Shown: positions 8,532 to 15,116 of the stretch, one piece after another | Layout: every line of letters starts with the position of its first letter | How positions within the stretch are numbered: position 1 is the stretch's first letter | NCBI RefSeq assembly: GCF_014334335.1 | Contig: NZ_JACSEU010000001.1 | Coordinates: 1,116,001-1,180,000, forward strand | DNA: 64,000 nucleotides | Direction of reading: 5' to 3' | DNA from: Treponema sp. Marseille-Q3903 | Lineage (GTDB): Bacteria > Spirochaetota > Spirochaetia > Treponematales > Treponemataceae | Program-made: the position numbers and the translations under genes | Notes under the pieces: model-generated | The model's input: only the letters and a program-made list of their open reading frames with translations | Told to the model about the DNA's origin: nothing | Databases searched by the model: none

Positions 8532-10031
8532 TTACAATAAATCTGTTCGTTTTTGATTATCGTTTTTTATTTCTCGATAAAAATCTTTCAAGCTTTTGCA
8601 ATTCTCACATAAAATATTTATCAGCTTTTCCTTGTTTCTAAAATCAGCTTCTCTGTCGGGTGTATAAAAACAGATAGGTTTCATTTCTTCTAGCAGTTTT
8701 TCAAGGTAATCTGAATCATATTCGATGTTGTTTAATTCCAGAATCTTTTTGTATTTTGTCGGAACAGGATTTTCTTCTTTGAGCCAAAGCGGTTCTACAA
8801 GGCGTTCGCCTTTTCTCGCTCCAACAATTTTAACGTCGATGTCTTTATAAGGTTCAAGTCCGCTGAACCTTATGATCTGCTCTGCAAGGTCAATTATTTT
8901 TACAGGGTCACCCATATCAAGCAGATAAGATTTTCCGTTTTCTCCGACACCTCCTGTCTGCAAAACAAGAGAGCACGCTTCAGGGATTGTCATAAAGTAG
9001 CGTACCATTTTTTTATCTGTTATTGTGACAGGTCCTCCGGTTTTTATCTGATTCTGAAACAGCGGTAAAAGTGAACCTCGGCTGCCAAGTACATTTCCAA
9101 AACGAACAAACATAAACGATTGTCCGTCAGTTTTTTTTGCGGCATCAAGCACGAGCTTTTCACACAGCATTTTTGAAACGCCATAGATACTGACTGGGGA
9201 CACAGCTTTGTCTGTAGAAATCAGAACAAATCGTTCAACTTTATGTTTTATTGCTGCGTCGAGGAGATTTTTCGTACCATATACATTGTTTTCAATTGCG
9301 GAAACCTGATTTTCTTCCATCATTGGAACATGTTTGTAAGCTGCGCAGTGGAAAATAACGTTACATTTTGTCTGCTTTATTATATAATCTGTGTATTCGC
9401 GGCAGCGCATATCTCCGATGATAGGCACAATTGTCGCTTTTTCCCCGACTCCTTCCGACTGCAATAGACGGAGTTCACGATAAATCTGGCAGATTGAGTT
9501 TTCTCCGTGTCCAAAAAGATAAAGCCGTTCAGCACCTCCGCTGAGAAGCTGACGAGAGAGTTCCGACCCGATTGAACCGCCGGCTCCTGTGATTAAAACT
9601 CTTTTTCCTCTAAGGTAGTTGAGGCTCTCTTTCAATGAGATTGCAATTGGTGTTCGTCCAAGTACATCAAGAGGGTCAATCTCACGAGTTTGAACAAGAT
9701 GAGCTGTTCCGTTTATAACCTGACTTATTCCAGGCAAAATTTTGATGTGAGAAAAACCGTTTTTTGTCAGAGTTTCATAAATCTCGCGAATGCGTTCTGT
9801 TGGGGCAGAAGGGATTGCAATTATGGCTTCGTCTAAATCTGAATTATTTAATATAGAAGTAACGCCTGCTATTGGACCTAAGACGGGAATCCCATCTATT
9901 TTAGTTCCAATCAAATCTTTGCTGTCGTCGATGAATGCGTTGACTTTCCCAAATATCTTTTTTCGTTTTATATCATCGGCGATTGTCTGTCCTGCAAAAC
10001 CGGCTCCGATTATGTAGATACGTTTTTCCAT
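8532..10031 (-). CDS. CapD/FlaA1-type nucleotide-sugar dehydratase/epimerase
   Basis: The 499-residue protein has two Rossmann modules. The N-terminal one (IIGAGFAGQTIADDI, about 6-20) is a CoA-binding-like domain. The catalytic SDR domain begins near residue 145 with LITGAGGSIGSEL, followed by STDKAVSPVSIYGVSK, which supplies the YxxxK catalytic pair. Many CapD or PglF relatives have Met at that Tyr position, so this one is closer to FlaA1/PseB there. The N-terminal membrane helices of full-length PglF-type enzymes are absent, so it is likely cytoplasmic. It is the first gene of the minus-strand operon and has a good promoter and a GGG-TTGGGA ribosome binding region. Confidence 0.92.
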   Translation of the reverse strand: MEKRIYIIGAGFAGQTIADDIKRKKIFGKVNAFIDDSKDLIGTKIDGIPVLGPIAGVTSILNNSDLDEAIIAIPSAPTERIREIYETLTKNGFSHIKILPGISQVINGTAHLVQTREIDPLDVLGRTPIAISLKESLNYLRGKRVLITGAGGSIGSELSRQLLSGGAERLYLFGHGENSICQIYRELRLLQSEGVGEKATIVPIIGDMRCREYTDYIIKQTKCNVIFHCAAYKHVPMMEENQVSAIENNVYGTKNLLDAAIKHKVERFVLISTDKAVSPVSIYGVSKMLCEKLVLDAAKKTDGQSFMFVRFGNVLGSRGSLLPLFQNQIKTGGPVTITDKKMVRYFMTIPEACSLVLQTGGVGENGKSYLLDMGDPVKIIDLAEQIIRFSGLEPYKDIDVKIVGARKGERLVEPLWLKEENPVPTKYKKILELNNIEYDSDYLEKLLEEMKPICFYTPDREADFRNKEKLINILCENCKSLKDFYREIKNDNQKRTDLL

Positions 10032-10051
10032 TTCCCAACCCTTGTGTCATG

Positions 10052-10080
10052 ATTTTAACACAATCTGCGCAAATTCGCAA
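10052..10080 (-). promoter_or_regulatory. Promoter of the dehydratase-aminotransferase-hydroxylase operon
   Basis: On the minus strand TTGCGA (10080-10075) is followed after 17 nt by TAAAAT (10057-10052). A 20-nt leader containing GGGTTGGGA then leads to the ATG at 10031. Confidence 0.55.
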
Positions 10081-10087
10081 TTATCAC

Positions 10088-10159
10088 AAAAGCTCTATCC
10101 GCCAGCTGCTGTCATTAAAAAGAAAAGCTCTAGCCGCCAGCTGCTGCCATAACTAAAAA
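10088..10159. repeat. Two imperfect tandem copies of a ~35-bp unit
   Basis: The core AAAAGCTCTANCCGCCAGC is present at 10088 and again at 10123, each continuing TGCTGYCAT and then an A-rich tail. The two copies differ at few positions. They lie between the divergent promoters of the dehydratase operon (-) and the secreted-protein pair (+). The inner CAGCTG is palindromic, so protein binding is possible. Confidence 0.7.
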
Positions 10160-10236
10160 AGCAAAAAAATCTCTAAACCCGAATCGATTTTTATCCGATG
10201 AAGTTAATGATAGTCGAAAAATATCGGGGTGTTTCT

Positions 10237-10743
10237 ATGGGGAAACTAAAAAAAATTGCGTCGGCGCTTGTTATCATTGTTTGTTCAACTGCCTGCTTTG
10301 CAAAACAGATTTCATTTCAGATAGTTCAGCATGATGACAGTGCAAAAGAAGTGACTGAATCTTCATATTCTGTAGAAGATGTTTTGATGAATATTTTCTT
10401 TGAACGAGGCTATATAGTAACAAATTCTGATGCGACGGTGTCAGCATCATCTGAACAGGACGAAACGTTTTTTAATACGGGAATTGGAGAAGCATTCAAT
10501 GGATTTTCCGATTATTTTGTCCAAGTTAAACTTTTTTACGAAGTTGATGAAAAAAAATTAAACAAAAAGGCTGATTTATACAAAATTGACTACACTGTCG
10601 CTTCCGCAAAATCAGGTAAAAAAATCCTGACAAAAAGCATCTCGGAAATAAAAAAAGCCGGCAACGGTCAAGTTGATTATTCGTATATCTCAACGGAACT
10701 TATTCAACATATAAATAAAGCGATCAAGGAAAATAAAGCCTAA
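10237..10743 (+). CDS. Secreted protein of unknown function
   Basis: The product is not recognised. It is 168 residues from ATG 10237, which is preceded by GGGGTG at a good distance. An in-frame ATG at 10198 would put 13 extra residues in front of the signal peptide and has no ribosome binding site. The N terminus MGKLKKIASALVIIVCSTACFA is a clear signal peptide, probably cut after CFA by signal peptidase I. The mature part is about 145 residues, polar, with no cysteines and no obvious repeats. It is 13 nt upstream of the SPOR-domain gene, suggesting a shared envelope role. Confidence 0.75.
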   Translation: MGKLKKIASALVIIVCSTACFAKQISFQIVQHDDSAKEVTESSYSVEDVLMNIFFERGYIVTNSDATVSASSEQDETFFNTGIGEAFNGFSDYFVQVKLFYEVDEKKLNKKADLYKIDYTVASAKSGKKILTKSISEIKKAGNGQVDYSYISTELIQHINKAIKENKA

Positions 10744-10756
10744 GGATGGGTAGGGT

Positions 10757-12235
10757 ATGAAAAATAAATTCAAAAGCGTTATTACAGTTTTAGTCGTGAC
10801 TACAATGTGTCTCATGTTCACATCTTTCAGTCCTTCTCTTGACGGAAGAGCAGTAGTCGTCGAAAAAGGCGTTTTTCCACAAGGATTGTTTGCAAAAACT
10901 GTAGGATATCTTCCCGGAGATGTGATAAAAGTTTCAAACGTCGCAGGTAATGCAAACGTTGAAATTCTTGTGATTGGGGCGCTCGACCCGTCGGAAGGTG
11001 TCGCAATCATGTTATCTCCAGAAGCAGCGGCAGCACTTGGCATTGAAAAAAACTCAAACAATATCGTAAAAATTACAAAGCGCTCCGGGCAGGACGAACG
11101 CGTATATGGCAATGCTATGATTTCTTCATCTCCAGCCGGCACAAAAGATGTTGACGGAGCTCTTGCCGATTCAATCGTGGAAAATGAAGAATCTTTTGAA
11201 GATATTTCAAGCTCAAAAACTGAAGAAGAAAACACAGCCACTGTCCCTGAAGCAAATGACGAAGTTTCGCAGGAAGTTGAAGGAGCTCCTTCAAAAATCG
11301 ATGCGGAAGACGAATCTATGCCTGAAGAAAATCAGGAAGAATTTGGAGAAGAAGAGAAATCGGAGTCTGAAGACGTTGCAGATTCAGAATCAGAAAATAT
11401 TCCTGAACATGTCGAAGAAGAAGTTGAGCAGGAAGTTGAACCAGAATCTGAACCTGTCGAAAACGATGATTTTGCAGAGGAACAAATAGAACCCGAAGAA
11501 GCGGAAAACGAAGTTGAACCGCAGTCTGAAAGCGAAGAAAACTCGGAGGCTCCAACTGAAGAATTCTACGAAGATGAAGTACCTCCTGAAAATCCTGTAG
11601 ATGAGGAATCAGTTGAGGAAGAAGAATTGCCTGCCGTAACTGAAGAAAAAGCTCCGGAAGAAGTTCCTCCGGAAGAAGAAGCTGACGAAGAGTACGACGC
11701 AATTGTCCTCGTCCCTGCTGACGAAATGCCGCCGACAGAAGAAGAAAACCCTGAAGTAGAAAATCCTGTCGAAGAAAATGAAGATGCAGAGGAGTCTGCT
11801 TCAGAAGAGCAAATTCCTGATGAAGACGTTTTTGCAGAAAACGATGAGCTTCAAGAATATGAACCGATTGTCATTGCACCATCGGAAGAGGAAAATCAAG
11901 TTGCTGAACAAGCTCCTGAATCTGAAGAGACAGAAGTTCATCCAGCCTTCACAGAGCAGCCTATATCTTCTTACGAAAAATATATTGTAGGAAATATCGA
12001 TAATCTTGAAAGCGGAAAATATTACATTCAGATTGCAACTCTTACAATTGACAAAAATATAATGGAGATTGTGGACAAATATGCCAACAACTATCCTGTT
12101 TCAATCGTAAAAATGAGTGGCGGAATTAAAAAGCAGATTTTTATAGGACCGCTTTCAATCGACGAATATGCTGTCGTGCTCGAACGGTTTAAGAGTTATG
12201 GTTACAAAGATGCTTTTGTAAGAAAAATAAAGTAA
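10757..12235 (+). CDS. Secreted Glu-rich SPOR-domain protein
   Basis: The 492-residue protein has an N-terminal signal or anchor segment (about 1-27), a compact domain at about 30-120 that resembles the double-psi barrel fold of RlpA-like proteins (VFPQGLFAKTVGYLPGDVIKV), a very acidic region at about 130-400 built from irregular E/P/V/S-rich repeats, and a C-terminal SPOR-like domain at about 412-492 beginning with GKYYIQIATLTID. SPOR domains bind glycan strands stripped of stem peptides, so a role at the periplasmic peptidoglycan is likely. The acidic spacer may span the periplasm. It is followed by a strong terminator. Confidence 0.8.
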   Translation: MKNKFKSVITVLVVTTMCLMFTSFSPSLDGRAVVVEKGVFPQGLFAKTVGYLPGDVIKVSNVAGNANVEILVIGALDPSEGVAIMLSPEAAAALGIEKNSNNIVKITKRSGQDERVYGNAMISSSPAGTKDVDGALADSIVENEESFEDISSSKTEEENTATVPEANDEVSQEVEGAPSKIDAEDESMPEENQEEFGEEEKSESEDVADSESENIPEHVEEEVEQEVEPESEPVENDDFAEEQIEPEEAENEVEPQSESEENSEAPTEEFYEDEVPPENPVDEESVEEEELPAVTEEKAPEEVPPEEEADEEYDAIVLVPADEMPPTEEENPEVENPVEENEDAEESASEEQIPDEDVFAENDELQEYEPIVIAPSEEENQVAEQAPESEETEVHPAFTEQPISSYEKYIVGNIDNLESGKYYIQIATLTIDKNIMEIVDKYANNYPVSIVKMSGGIKKQIFIGPLSIDEYAVVLERFKSYGYKDAFVRKIK

Positions 12236-12253
12236 ATCAAACAATCAAAAAAA

Positions 12254-12320
12254 AGGCTGCCTATGAATTTGAGACGCACTTTACAAGCGCTTCAAACTAT
12301 CCAAAAAGGCAGCCTCTTTT
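12254..12320. terminator. Bidirectional terminator between convergent genes
   Basis: AGGCTGCC (12254-12261) pairs with GGCAGCCT (12308-12315). A second inner stem pairs TTTGAGACGC (12268-12277) with GCGCTTCAAA near 12287-12296. The outer stem is flanked by an A run on the left and T-rich sequence on the right, so it can act on the SPOR gene (+) and on ilvE (-). Confidence 0.8.
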
Positions 12321-12362
12321 ATTTTAACGGCTATCGGCTAATATAGACCGACTATAAAACTA

Positions 12363-13385
12363 TTAAATCGTGTAAATCCAGCCTTCTGGAGCTTCAATTC
12401 GACCCATCTGAATTCCAGTCAGCGTATCGAAAATCTTTTTTAGATATGGTCCCATCTCCTGTTTTCCTTCGTTGTAGATAATCTTTTTTCCGTGGTCATC
12501 AATTTCACCGATCGGAGAGATTACAGCTGCTGTCCCGCACAGCCCGCATTCAACAAAGTTTCCGATCTCTTTTTTATCTATCCGGCGTTCTTCAACTTCC
12601 ATCTTCAGGTAATCTTTTGCGACTGTTACAAGAGAGCGCCGTGTGACAGAAGGGAGGATTGTGTTAGATTTTGGAGTGACAAGTTTTCCATCTTTAGAGA
12701 TGAAGATGATGTTTGCGCCTCCGGTTTCTTCAATATAGGTATGAGTTGCAGGATCAAGATAAAGATTTTCTGCATACCCGTTTTTGTGAGCATCGACTAT
12801 ATTGTGCAAAGACATCGCATAGTTTAAGCCTGCTTTTATATCTCCTGTGCCATAAGGCGCTGCACGGTCTAAATCGGAGATACGAACTTTGATAGGTTTT
12901 ACTCCGCCTTTAAAATACGGTCCTACAGGAGTAACCAAGATACGGAATTGATATTCATCAGCAGGTTTTACTCCAATCACTGAACTTGAACCGAACATAT
13001 ATGGTCTGATGTAGAGCGTTGCCCCCGAGCCATAAGGCGGGACCCAATCTTTGTTTGCTTCAATTGTCCTGAGAACTGCTTCAATAAACCTGTCTTTTGG
13101 AAAAACTGGCATTTCTAGGCGTCTGCATGAATTTTCCATGCGTTCGGCATTCAAATCAGGGCGGAAAGTGACGATATCACCGTGTTCTGTTGTATATGCT
13201 TTTAGACCTTCAAAACAAGTCTGAGCGTATTGAAGAACGCCTGCGCATTCGTTGAGTTTTAAAGAATGCTTTTTTGTTAATTTTCCGTCGTCCCATTCAC
13301 CGTTTTTCCAGTTTGTAAAAAAACTCATCTTCGTCTTTATGTAACCGAAAGGCAAATTGCCCCAATCAAGTTTATTTTTATTCAT
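12363..13385 (-). CDS. ilvE: Branched-chain amino acid aminotransferase
   Basis: IlvE interconverts leucine, isoleucine and valine with their 2-oxo acids using glutamate and pyridoxal phosphate. The 340-residue length matches the family. Visible signatures are YAQTCFEGLKAY (about 53-64), LYIRPYMFG (about 124-132), the Schiff-base lysine K184 in GDIKAGLNYA, and the EETGGANIIF segment. AAGGATGTGAT precedes the ATG, so it uses a conventional leader. It is monocistronic by position. Its promoter may share a palindromic -35 with divergently transcribed ribF. Confidence 0.96.
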   Translation of the reverse strand: MNKNKLDWGNLPFGYIKTKMSFFTNWKNGEWDDGKLTKKHSLKLNECAGVLQYAQTCFEGLKAYTTEHGDIVTFRPDLNAERMENSCRRLEMPVFPKDRFIEAVLRTIEANKDWVPPYGSGATLYIRPYMFGSSSVIGVKPADEYQFRILVTPVGPYFKGGVKPIKVRISDLDRAAPYGTGDIKAGLNYAMSLHNIVDAHKNGYAENLYLDPATHTYIEETGGANIIFISKDGKLVTPKSNTILPSVTRRSLVTVAKDYLKMEVEERRIDKKEIGNFVECGLCGTAAVISPIGEIDDHGKKIIYNEGKQEMGPYLKKIFDTLTGIQMGRIEAPEGWIYTI

Positions 13386-13463
13386 ATCACATCCTTTTTA
13401 GCTAAATTAAAGTTATTTATTATAGCTAAAGTTATTATATCTTTATTTAATATATAAGTAAAG

Positions 13464-13493
13464 TATATAGTAGATGGCGTTTGTTGTTTGCAA
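13464..13493 (-). promoter_or_regulatory. Putative ilvE promoter sharing its -35 with ribF
   Basis: The self-complementary TTGCAA at 13488-13493 also reads as TTGCAA on the minus strand, with TATATA at 13469-13464 after an 18-nt spacer. This would give a leader of about 70 nt for ilvE. Other TATAAT-like sites occur in the A+T-rich leader, so the assignment is tentative. Confidence 0.35.
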
Positions 13494-13515
13494 TCAGCCG
13501 GAAATCAGTTATATT
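13488..13515 (+). promoter_or_regulatory. Putative ribF promoter, leaderless layout
   Basis: TTGCAA (13488-13493) and TATATT (13510-13515) are 16 nt apart. The ATG at 13522 is exactly 6 nt beyond the -10 box (AAATAT) and no Shine-Dalgarno motif is present. Confidence 0.5.
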
Positions 13516-13521
13516 AAATAT

Positions 13522-14301
13522 ATGAAGATTCTTACTTGGAATGATATCCTTTTTGTCTTGAACACCGGAGATAAAAATAAATATTTTGAGAACGGAACGG
13601 GAATCTCGGTTGGAAGTTTTGATGGACTTCACAAAGGGCATCGTGTTCTTTTGAACAGTCTTGTCAGCAGCTGCAAAAATGAAAATCTTTTATCCGGAGT
13701 TGTGACATTTAAAAGACCTCTTCCGGGTATAAAACATTTTGGAGACTATCAAGGCGATATTTCTACACTTGACCAACGTATTAAACTTTTTGAAAATATT
13801 GGGATAGATTTTGTCATAGTTGTAGATTTTGACGATGCTTTTGCTTCTATTCACGGTGCCGACTTTTTAGATATTTTAAAAAATGCCTGCAATCTTAAGC
13901 TTTTGGCAGAAGGAGTCGATTTTAGATGCGGTTATAAAGGCGCAACAGATGTTCAGGCAATAAAATATTGGACAAAAAAAAATAATATCAAGACGATTTT
14001 TATTGAACCTGTTTATTACCGCGAAGGAACGGCAGAAGAGAGGGTGAGTTCGTCTTTTATCAGGCAGATGATACGCAAAGGTTTTTTTTCGACCGCAAAC
14101 GATTTGCTCCAAAGACCTTACGAACTTTCGATAAAAAATCATCAGACTGAGATTGAAAAATCTTCCATAGAGCAGGTTGTCCCGCCTGTCGGCATCTATC
14201 ATTGTAGAAATGAAAATGATGAAGATGTAAGGATTGAAGTGAAAGATAAAAAAATCGTGCTAAACCGAAAATCTGATTTTCTTTTGTTTAATTCTCTATA
14301 G
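13522..14301 (+). CDS. ribF: FAD synthetase (RibF-like, no riboflavin-kinase domain)
   Basis: RibF normally phosphorylates riboflavin and then adenylates FMN to FAD. This 259-residue product has the N-terminal nucleotidyltransferase: SVGSFDGLHKGH carries the GxFDGxHxGH motif and SSSFIRQMIRKG the later signature. The C-terminal part after about residue 195 is only some 65 residues and lacks the riboflavin-kinase PTAN motif, although PPVGIYHC recalls the start of that region. Full RibF is about 305-315 residues. Only FMN adenylylation is supported here. ATG 13522 is preferred over 13474 because the promoter-like elements lie between them. rpsO and pnp follow, as in other treponemes. Confidence 0.88.
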   Translation: MKILTWNDILFVLNTGDKNKYFENGTGISVGSFDGLHKGHRVLLNSLVSSCKNENLLSGVVTFKRPLPGIKHFGDYQGDISTLDQRIKLFENIGIDFVIVVDFDDAFASIHGADFLDILKNACNLKLLAEGVDFRCGYKGATDVQAIKYWTKKNNIKTIFIEPVYYREGTAEERVSSSFIRQMIRKGFFSTANDLLQRPYELSIKNHQTEIEKSSIEQVVPPVGIYHCRNENDEDVRIEVKDKKIVLNRKSDFLLFNSL

Positions 14302-14360
14302 CCTTTTGGTACACCTTTTTACTTTCCCGTTTTTGTTTTCCGGTTTTCGTTTGAGAAAGT

Positions 14361-14395
14361 CCGGCAGTTGAACTGATATCGCCGGTTGAGCTGAT
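14361..14395. repeat. Short direct repeat in the ribF-rpsO gap
   Basis: TTGAACTGAT at 14368-14377 recurs as TTGAGCTGAT at 14386-14395, each preceded by CCGG. The repeat lies about 50 nt upstream of the candidate rpsO -35. The rest of the 245-nt gap is T-rich and holds no gene. Confidence 0.4.
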
Positions 14396-14433
14396 TGACT
14401 ATGAGCCTTTTTTTTTATATATTTAGTTATCTT

Positions 14434-14461
14434 TTGATACGGATTATTTTGTGATTATTCT
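14434..14461 (+). promoter_or_regulatory. Putative rpsO promoter
   Basis: TTGATA (14434-14439) and TATTCT (14456-14461) are separated by 16 nt. This would give a leader of about 80 nt before ATG 14547, which has an AAGGGG ribosome binding site. Confidence 0.4.
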
Positions 14462-14546
14462 CCAGAAACCCGGAGTTTGACCTGCAAAATTTTCCGCGAA
14501 TCATAGACTGGCTTTTGTCAGATATTTTATTTTAAGGGGTTCCATT

Positions 14547-14816
14547 ATGGCACTTTCAAAAGAAGCTACTTCAGCTACAGTAAAAAAGTACGGTTCAAAA
14601 GAAACCGATACCGGTAACGTAAAAGTTCAGATTGCATTGATGACACAGCGCATCCAGCAGTTGACTGAACACACTCGCACTTTTCCAAAAGATGCGACAG
14701 CAAAACGCTCACTTCTCAAAGTTGTAGGTCAGCGTCGTAAGATGCTCCGCTACTTTGAACGCACAGACCTTGAAGGTTATCGTGCATTTATCAAAGAACT
14801 CGGACTCCGCAAGTAG
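14547..14816 (+). CDS. rpsO: 30S ribosomal protein S15
   Basis: S15 is a primary 16S rRNA-binding protein of the small-subunit platform. The 89-residue length is exactly typical, and the sequence shows the KETDTGNVKVQIALMTQRI and GQRRKMLRYF segments of the family. AAGGGG lies about 8 nt before the ATG. The order rpsO-pnp is widely conserved. Here a strong terminator separates them, so pnp probably also has its own promoter. Confidence 0.98.
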   Translation: MALSKEATSATVKKYGSKETDTGNVKVQIALMTQRIQQLTEHTRTFPKDATAKRSLLKVVGQRRKMLRYFERTDLEGYRAFIKELGLRK

Positions 14817-14842
14817 TTTGTTTTTTTTTTGCAAAGTATTGC

Positions 14843-14899
14843 AAAATCCCGCGAGATTTGCCTGTTGTCTTCAACTGTCGAACTTGTGGGATTTTTTTT
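14843..14899 (+). terminator. Rho-independent terminator after rpsO
   Basis: AAAATCCCGCGAG (14843-14855) pairs with CTTGTGGGATTTT (14883-14895) as a 13-bp stem with two G-U pairs. The loop contains a small GTTG/CAAC stem. Eight T residues run from 14892 to 14899. Confidence 0.85.
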
Positions 14900-14959
14900 A
14901 TTCATGCAGCATGTTCTTCTTTTCTGTTCCAAAAATCGTGATGATAAGTAAAATCATAA

Positions 14960-14988
14960 TTGATTTATCTTACGTAATACTCTAAACT
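14960..14988 (+). promoter_or_regulatory. Putative pnp promoter
   Basis: TTGATT (14960-14965) and TAAACT (14983-14988) are 17 nt apart, downstream of the rpsO terminator. The leader to ATG 15117 would be about 120 nt. Nothing else was recognised in this 300-nt gap. Confidence 0.42.
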
Positions 14989-15116
14989 AAAAAGGCTATT
15001 TTATTCGTCGTGGTGAAATAGTGTGGAATCAATCACGGCGCATCGTGTTGTTTAGATTTTTAAGATATCTTTTCCGTGCGATGTAAAAGAAAGAATAAAT
15101 CTACAAAGGAAAAAAA

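Noticed and set aside
11316-11702. Minus-strand open frame rich in Leu and Gln opposite the SPOR-domain gene
   Set aside because: It is the mirror of the GAA/GAG-rich Glu repeats on the plus strand, which contain no stop codons in that antisense frame.
14302-14546. Small RNA (SRP RNA or similar) in the ribF-rpsO gap
   Set aside because: No conserved SRP, tmRNA or RNase P motifs were found. The gap is T-rich leader with a short direct repeat.
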